From Gemmatimonadaceae bacterium (GTDB lineage Bacteria > Gemmatimonadota > Gemmatimonadetes > Gemmatimonadales > Gemmatimonadaceae): DNA of 64,000 nt. Positions within the stretch are counted from its first letter, which is position 1, and each line of letters opens with the position of its first letter. The notes under the pieces are model-generated. The model was not told where the DNA came from. It searched no databases and worked only from the letters and a program-made list of their open reading frames with translations. Below are positions 60,851-64,000 of this stretch, piece by piece. The position numbers and the translations under genes were made by a program. The stretch is taken from the NCBI GenBank assembly GCA_013813715.1, contig JACCRF010000121.1, forward strand, positions 1 to 64,000, in the 5' to 3' direction.

Positions 60851-62925
60851 CGCGACAGCTGGAAACTCCGGCGCAGCCCTCCCTCGCGAAGCCCCTGGCA
60901 GCCGTCAATCCGCTCCGGTTCGTGTTCGGCGTGCACCAGCATCAGCCCGTCGGCAATTTCGGTTTCGTCTTCGAGGAGCACACTCGCGACGTGTACCGGC
61001 CGCTGCTCGAGCGACTCGTGGAACGGGAATTCTTCCCCATCGTCATGCATCTTTCGGGGCCGTTGCTCGACTGGCTGGAGTCGAGCCACAGCAGTTATCT
61101 CGATCTCGTCGGTGAACTGGCGGCGGCAGGAAAGGTGGAGCTGCTGCTCTCGGGCTACTACGAGCCCGTGCTCGCGGCGCTGCCGCGTGACGACCGTGTC
61201 GAGCAGATACTCTGGATGCACGAGGCGCTCGAGTCGCGCTTCGGCGTCGACGCCACCGGCCTCTGGCTCACCGAGCGCGTCTGGGAGCCGGAGCTCGCCG
61301 CCGATCTCGCCGACGCGGGCGTTCGCTACGTACTCGTGGACGACCGTCACTTTCTCGTGAGCGGATTTCAGCGCGAGCAACTCCACGTCCCCTGGCGCAC
61401 CGAGAGCGACGGCAAGCAGGTCGACGTGCTCACGATCGACGAGCGGCTCCGCTACCTGATTCCCTTTCGGCCGCCGGTCGAGATCGCGGCTTACGTGCGC
61501 GATCTTCGCGAAGCAGGCCAGCCGCTCGCGATCTTTGCCGATGACGGCGAGAAATTCGGAGGCTGGCCGGGCACGCGCGAATGGGTGTACGAGAAGGGCT
61601 GGCTCCGTGACTTCCTGAACGTAATGGAGCGGATGGTGGCGGCGGGCGAGATCGTGATGAGCACCTGTGCCGATGCGATTCAGGCGGTTCGGCCGGGCGG
61701 TCTGGCGTACCTGCCCACTGCTGCCTACCGGGAGATGGAAGCCTGGTCGCTGCCCGCAGTTGCCGCGACGAGACTCGGCGCGCTCGAGACGGAACTCGGT
61801 ACTGAGCGCGTATCCGGGCGCGACGGCGCTTTCGTGCGGGGCGGGCACTGGCGCAACTTCCTCGTCAAGTATCCGGAGTCGAACCGCGCACACAAGAAAA
61901 TGATGGCGCTCTCGGCGCTCTGTCGCAGGCGCGGCGACCCGCCGGAAGCGCGGCGCGCCATCGGCCGCGCCCAGTGCAACGACGCATCGTGGCACGGAGT
62001 GTTCGGCGGCCTCTATCTCCCGCACCTGCGCGAGGCGGTGTGGCTGAATCTCTCGCGCGCCGAAGCGGAGCTGCGTGCGGGCGAGAGCCTGACCGCGGAG
62101 ACGCTGGACTTCGACGCTGACGGCAGCGACGAAGTGTGGGTTCATTCCGCGCGCTTCTCGGCCGTCGTGTCACCCGCTCGCGGCGGCGCTCTCATAGAAT
62201 ACACGATTTTCCGGACCGGGGTCAACTACGCCGACGTTCTGACGCGGCGCCGCGAAGCTTATCATGACACGGCGCTCGCCGAAGCCGCGCGCGCGGTGAA
62301 GGTCGCTCAAGCCACGGCCTCCAGGGTCGACTCGGCACGTGTCGTTGCCGGGACAGCCAGGACGGCCGATGGCTCACGTGAGAGCGCCGACCTGTCGCAC
62401 GCCGATACCGGCGGCGTGGCGAGCATTCACGACCTCGAGGGGTCGATGTCGCTCGTCGAGCGGCCGGCGGTCGATCTCGACGACCGGGCGCTGTTCGTCG
62501 ATCGCGTACTGGGCGCGGAAGTGACGGCCGACCAGCACGCACGGGCGTCCTACACTCCGATCAAGAGCTGGGCGCGTGCTTTACTCGAGTTCGAGGTGAT
62601 ACAGGAGCGCGACGCGGTGGAGGTCGTCTGCGCCGGCGACGGTCTCACAAAACACATTCGCTTTGCCGAGGATGGCTCGATCACCGTTTCGTGGCGTTGG
62701 AATCATTCGGCATTCGAAGCCGGCACCCGCTTCGCCTCGGAGATCTCGCTCTTCCACCCTTTGGAGCTCGAGGCGGCGCCGACCGCGACTCGCTGGGTGG
62801 CGCCTGTCGAAACGGTCGCGAAATCCGAGAAGGGACTCGACCGGACGGTTCAGGGAGAGTCGGTCACTCTACTGTGGAATGCCTCGCTCGGAGGCGCGAC
62901 CCTCGGAGTTCGTCCGATTCCGTGA
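60847..62925 (+). CDS. GH57 alpha-amylase/4-alpha-glucanotransferase
   Basis: The 692-residue protein is a third GH57 enzyme. Its motifs are VFGVHQHQPVGNF, GLWLTERVWEPEL with the nucleophile Glu143, and FADDGEKFGGWPG with the acid Asp at 232-233. The DUF1925/DUF1926-like C-terminal beta domains match amylase/glucanotransferase proteins. It probably reshapes glycogen oligosaccharides. The 3' end overlaps the convergent esterase gene by 62 bases. Confidence 0.85.
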   Translation: MTRQLETPAQPSLAKPLAAVNPLRFVFGVHQHQPVGNFGFVFEEHTRDVYRPLLERLVEREFFPIVMHLSGPLLDWLESSHSSYLDLVGELAAAGKVELLLSGYYEPVLAALPRDDRVEQILWMHEALESRFGVDATGLWLTERVWEPELAADLADAGVRYVLVDDRHFLVSGFQREQLHVPWRTESDGKQVDVLTIDERLRYLIPFRPPVEIAAYVRDLREAGQPLAIFADDGEKFGGWPGTREWVYEKGWLRDFLNVMERMVAAGEIVMSTCADAIQAVRPGGLAYLPTAAYREMEAWSLPAVAATRLGALETELGTERVSGRDGAFVRGGHWRNFLVKYPESNRAHKKMMALSALCRRRGDPPEARRAIGRAQCNDASWHGVFGGLYLPHLREAVWLNLSRAEAELRAGESLTAETLDFDADGSDEVWVHSARFSAVVSPARGGALIEYTIFRTGVNYADVLTRRREAYHDTALAEAARAVKVAQATASRVDSARVVAGTARTADGSRESADLSHADTGGVASIHDLEGSMSLVERPAVDLDDRALFVDRVLGAEVTADQHARASYTPIKSWARALLEFEVIQERDAVEVVCAGDGLTKHIRFAEDGSITVSWRWNHSAFEAGTRFASEISLFHPLELEAAPTATRWVAPVETVAKSEKGLDRTVQGESVTLLWNASLGGATLGVRPIP

Positions 62926-63793
62926 CGTTTGCCGGGCTCGACGTAAACCTGGCCATCAGGCTGGCGAGCAATTCACCCCGCGCGAGCCCGGCGCCGCCCG
63001 GGACGAGGAACGGTAGCGCATGCTGGAAGCGCCGCGCCCACGCCGCCTCATGGTGGCTTCCCTTCTCCTCTTCTACCCACATGAGATCGCGTTCGAGGCG
63101 ATAGCCCTTCGCTTCAAGGACGTCGCGCAGACGCCGCGCGCTGGCGACGTGCCGCTCCCCCTCCATGGCACCCACGTCCAGGTAGAGCTTGCCAGGAGAA
63201 AAGTCAGCCTGTTCGATGAATGCGAAGGTGGCAGATTCCGTGAGCCACAGTGACGGGCTCATCACGCCCGCGAAGCCGAACACCCTGGCATGCCGGAAGA
63301 ACGCGTACAGGCTGATCAGTCCGCCCATCGACGAGCCCACGATGCCCGTGTGCTGGCGGTCGGGGATCGTCAGGTACCGTGCGTCGATGAGGGGCTTTAC
63401 AGTGTGGATGAGGAAGTCGAGATAGAGATCCCCGCGTCCGGGGCCGAGCTCGGGGTGATCGAAGGGGGAGTACTCCGCGAGCCGCTCGTGCCCCATGTTC
63501 GGGATGCCGACCACGATCGCATCCAGCCCTTCGAGGCTCGCCTCGGCCATCGCCATATCGACGTTCCAGCAGCCCGAGAAGCTCGTGGCCGGATCGAACA
63601 GGTTCTGGCCATCGTGCATGTAGATCACAGGATAGCGACGCTTCCTCGCTCCGTATTCGCCCGGCAGCGAGACTAGCAGGTCTCGCTCGTTGTGGAGCTC
63701 AGGGCTGTAAACGGCGCTGATCCGCTCGATCGTGCCGAACGGAGCCTTGGAGCGTGCGCGTCGGCGGCGCAGGTAACTACGTAGTGAGGTCAC
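62864..63793 (-). CDS. Alpha/beta-hydrolase esterase (enterochelin-esterase-like)
   Basis: The 309-residue protein has the esterase D/enterochelin-esterase fold: RRYPVIYMHDGQNLFDPATS, the nucleophile elbow GSSMGG with Ser155, and a terminal SHHEAAWARRF holding the catalytic His. It would hydrolyse an ester; no signal peptide is visible. Its C-terminus overlaps the GH57 gene on the other strand by 62 bases. Confidence 0.85.
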   Translation of the reverse strand: MTSLRSYLRRRRARSKAPFGTIERISAVYSPELHNERDLLVSLPGEYGARKRRYPVIYMHDGQNLFDPATSFSGCWNVDMAMAEASLEGLDAIVVGIPNMGHERLAEYSPFDHPELGPGRGDLYLDFLIHTVKPLIDARYLTIPDRQHTGIVGSSMGGLISLYAFFRHARVFGFAGVMSPSLWLTESATFAFIEQADFSPGKLYLDVGAMEGERHVASARRLRDVLEAKGYRLERDLMWVEEEKGSHHEAAWARRFQHALPFLVPGGAGLARGELLASLMARFTSSPANVTESDELRGSRLRARHSTVE

Positions 63794-63799
63794 GACAGT

Positions 63800-64000
63800 T
63801 CAGCCGGCGTACAAGTGCAGGTCGGTCCCTACCGCGTCGGCGATGTCCATCGTGGTTTGAAGGTCAGGGTGACGCACGCACACGTACCCGTCGGAGAGGA
63901 GCGTCTGCACCCAGTTCCTGCGCGGCGCGCCGATTGGCAGAAGGTCGACGTGCACGATGTGCGGTCCGTAACGCGCTCTCAGGCTGTCCATGCCTTCGAT
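63800..64000 (-). CDS. C-terminal part of an unidentified protein, cut by window end
   Basis: The frame is open from base 64000 to a stop at 63800, six bases before the esterase gene, so it probably precedes it in an operon. The visible end reads VDLLPIGAPRRNWVQTLLSD, then a VCVRHPDLQTT stretch and a DLHLYAG terminus, which I cannot assign to a family. The start lies outside the window; an internal ATG at 63991 is unlikely to be the true start. Confidence 0.6.
   Translation of the reverse strand: MEGMDSLRARYGPHIVHVDLLPIGAPRRNWVQTLLSDGYVCVRHPDLQTTMDIADAVGTDLHLYAG

Noticed and set aside
60682-62145. 487-codon - strand frame opposite the GH57 genes
   Set aside because: Antisense to two GH57 genes with intact motifs.
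1-64000. tRNA, rRNA, integrase or transposase genes
   Set aside because: No cloverleaf, rRNA segment or recombinase motif was found in the gaps; the repeats seen have no associated mobility gene.

Overview
The window is a GC-rich, densely coded bacterial chromosome segment. It has no rRNA, tRNA, prophage, transposase or CRISPR array that I can see. The gene content suggests a heterotrophic soil-type bacterium, most likely Gemmatimonadota or a relative such as Acidobacteriota: DUF5916 and TonB-type outer-membrane proteins, an S46 peptidase, a PadR/permease-prefix pair, a BlaI/M56 pair with HEAT repeats, a Ser/Thr kinase with TPRs, a bactofilin, and thermostable-type GlgP with GH57 enzymes. This placement is inference from gene content only.

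Layout. 1-19590 is a phenylacetate / acyl-CoA catabolic region: a truncated paaG-like isomerase, paaH, a fused 2-oxoacid dehydrogenase E1 and its E2 on the + strand, then paaABCD plus a GntR regulator on the - strand, and a divergent crotonase. Between them lie small accessory genes: a cupin, an EEP-family lipoprotein, a SIMPL protein, OsmC, a DUF5916 outer-membrane protein, a PadR/permease-prefix pair and an ankyrin protein. 19600-27600 holds the M56-HEAT/BlaI signalling pair, a PhoX-like TAT protein, an AI-2E-type permease and a bactofilin/zinc-ribbon pair. 27700-43700 is envelope and redox: a PQQ dehydrogenase, a TonB-type receptor, a cyclase-family lipoprotein, an M23 peptidase, a multicopper oxidase with a duplicated dihaem cytochrome c, an MFS transporter, small enzymes and an S46 peptidase. 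43700-53600 has a Ser/Thr kinase, a three-gene unit ending in a kinase-fold-like exported protein, a MATE pump, a polytopic membrane protein and a TAT flavin oxidase. 53950-63000 is a glycogen cluster (glgP, glgA and three consecutive GH57 enzymes), followed by convergent esterase genes.

Three reading frames are broken by what look like single-base indels: the SIMPL gene near 7767, the DUF5916 gene at 11379-11382, and the PQQ dehydrogenase near 27890. In each case the missing protein part is intact in a neighbouring frame, so assembly error or recent decay are both possible. Intergenic DNA carries several families of short repeats and palindromes (25119-25175 and 39801-39870; 26260-26425; 29851-29914; 33511-33640; 53688-53951).

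The most unusual candidates are the kinase-like exported protein at 48462-49388 in its coupled gene set, the M56 peptidase fused to a long HEAT array under an apparently autoregulated promoter, and the triple GH57 glycogen cluster.
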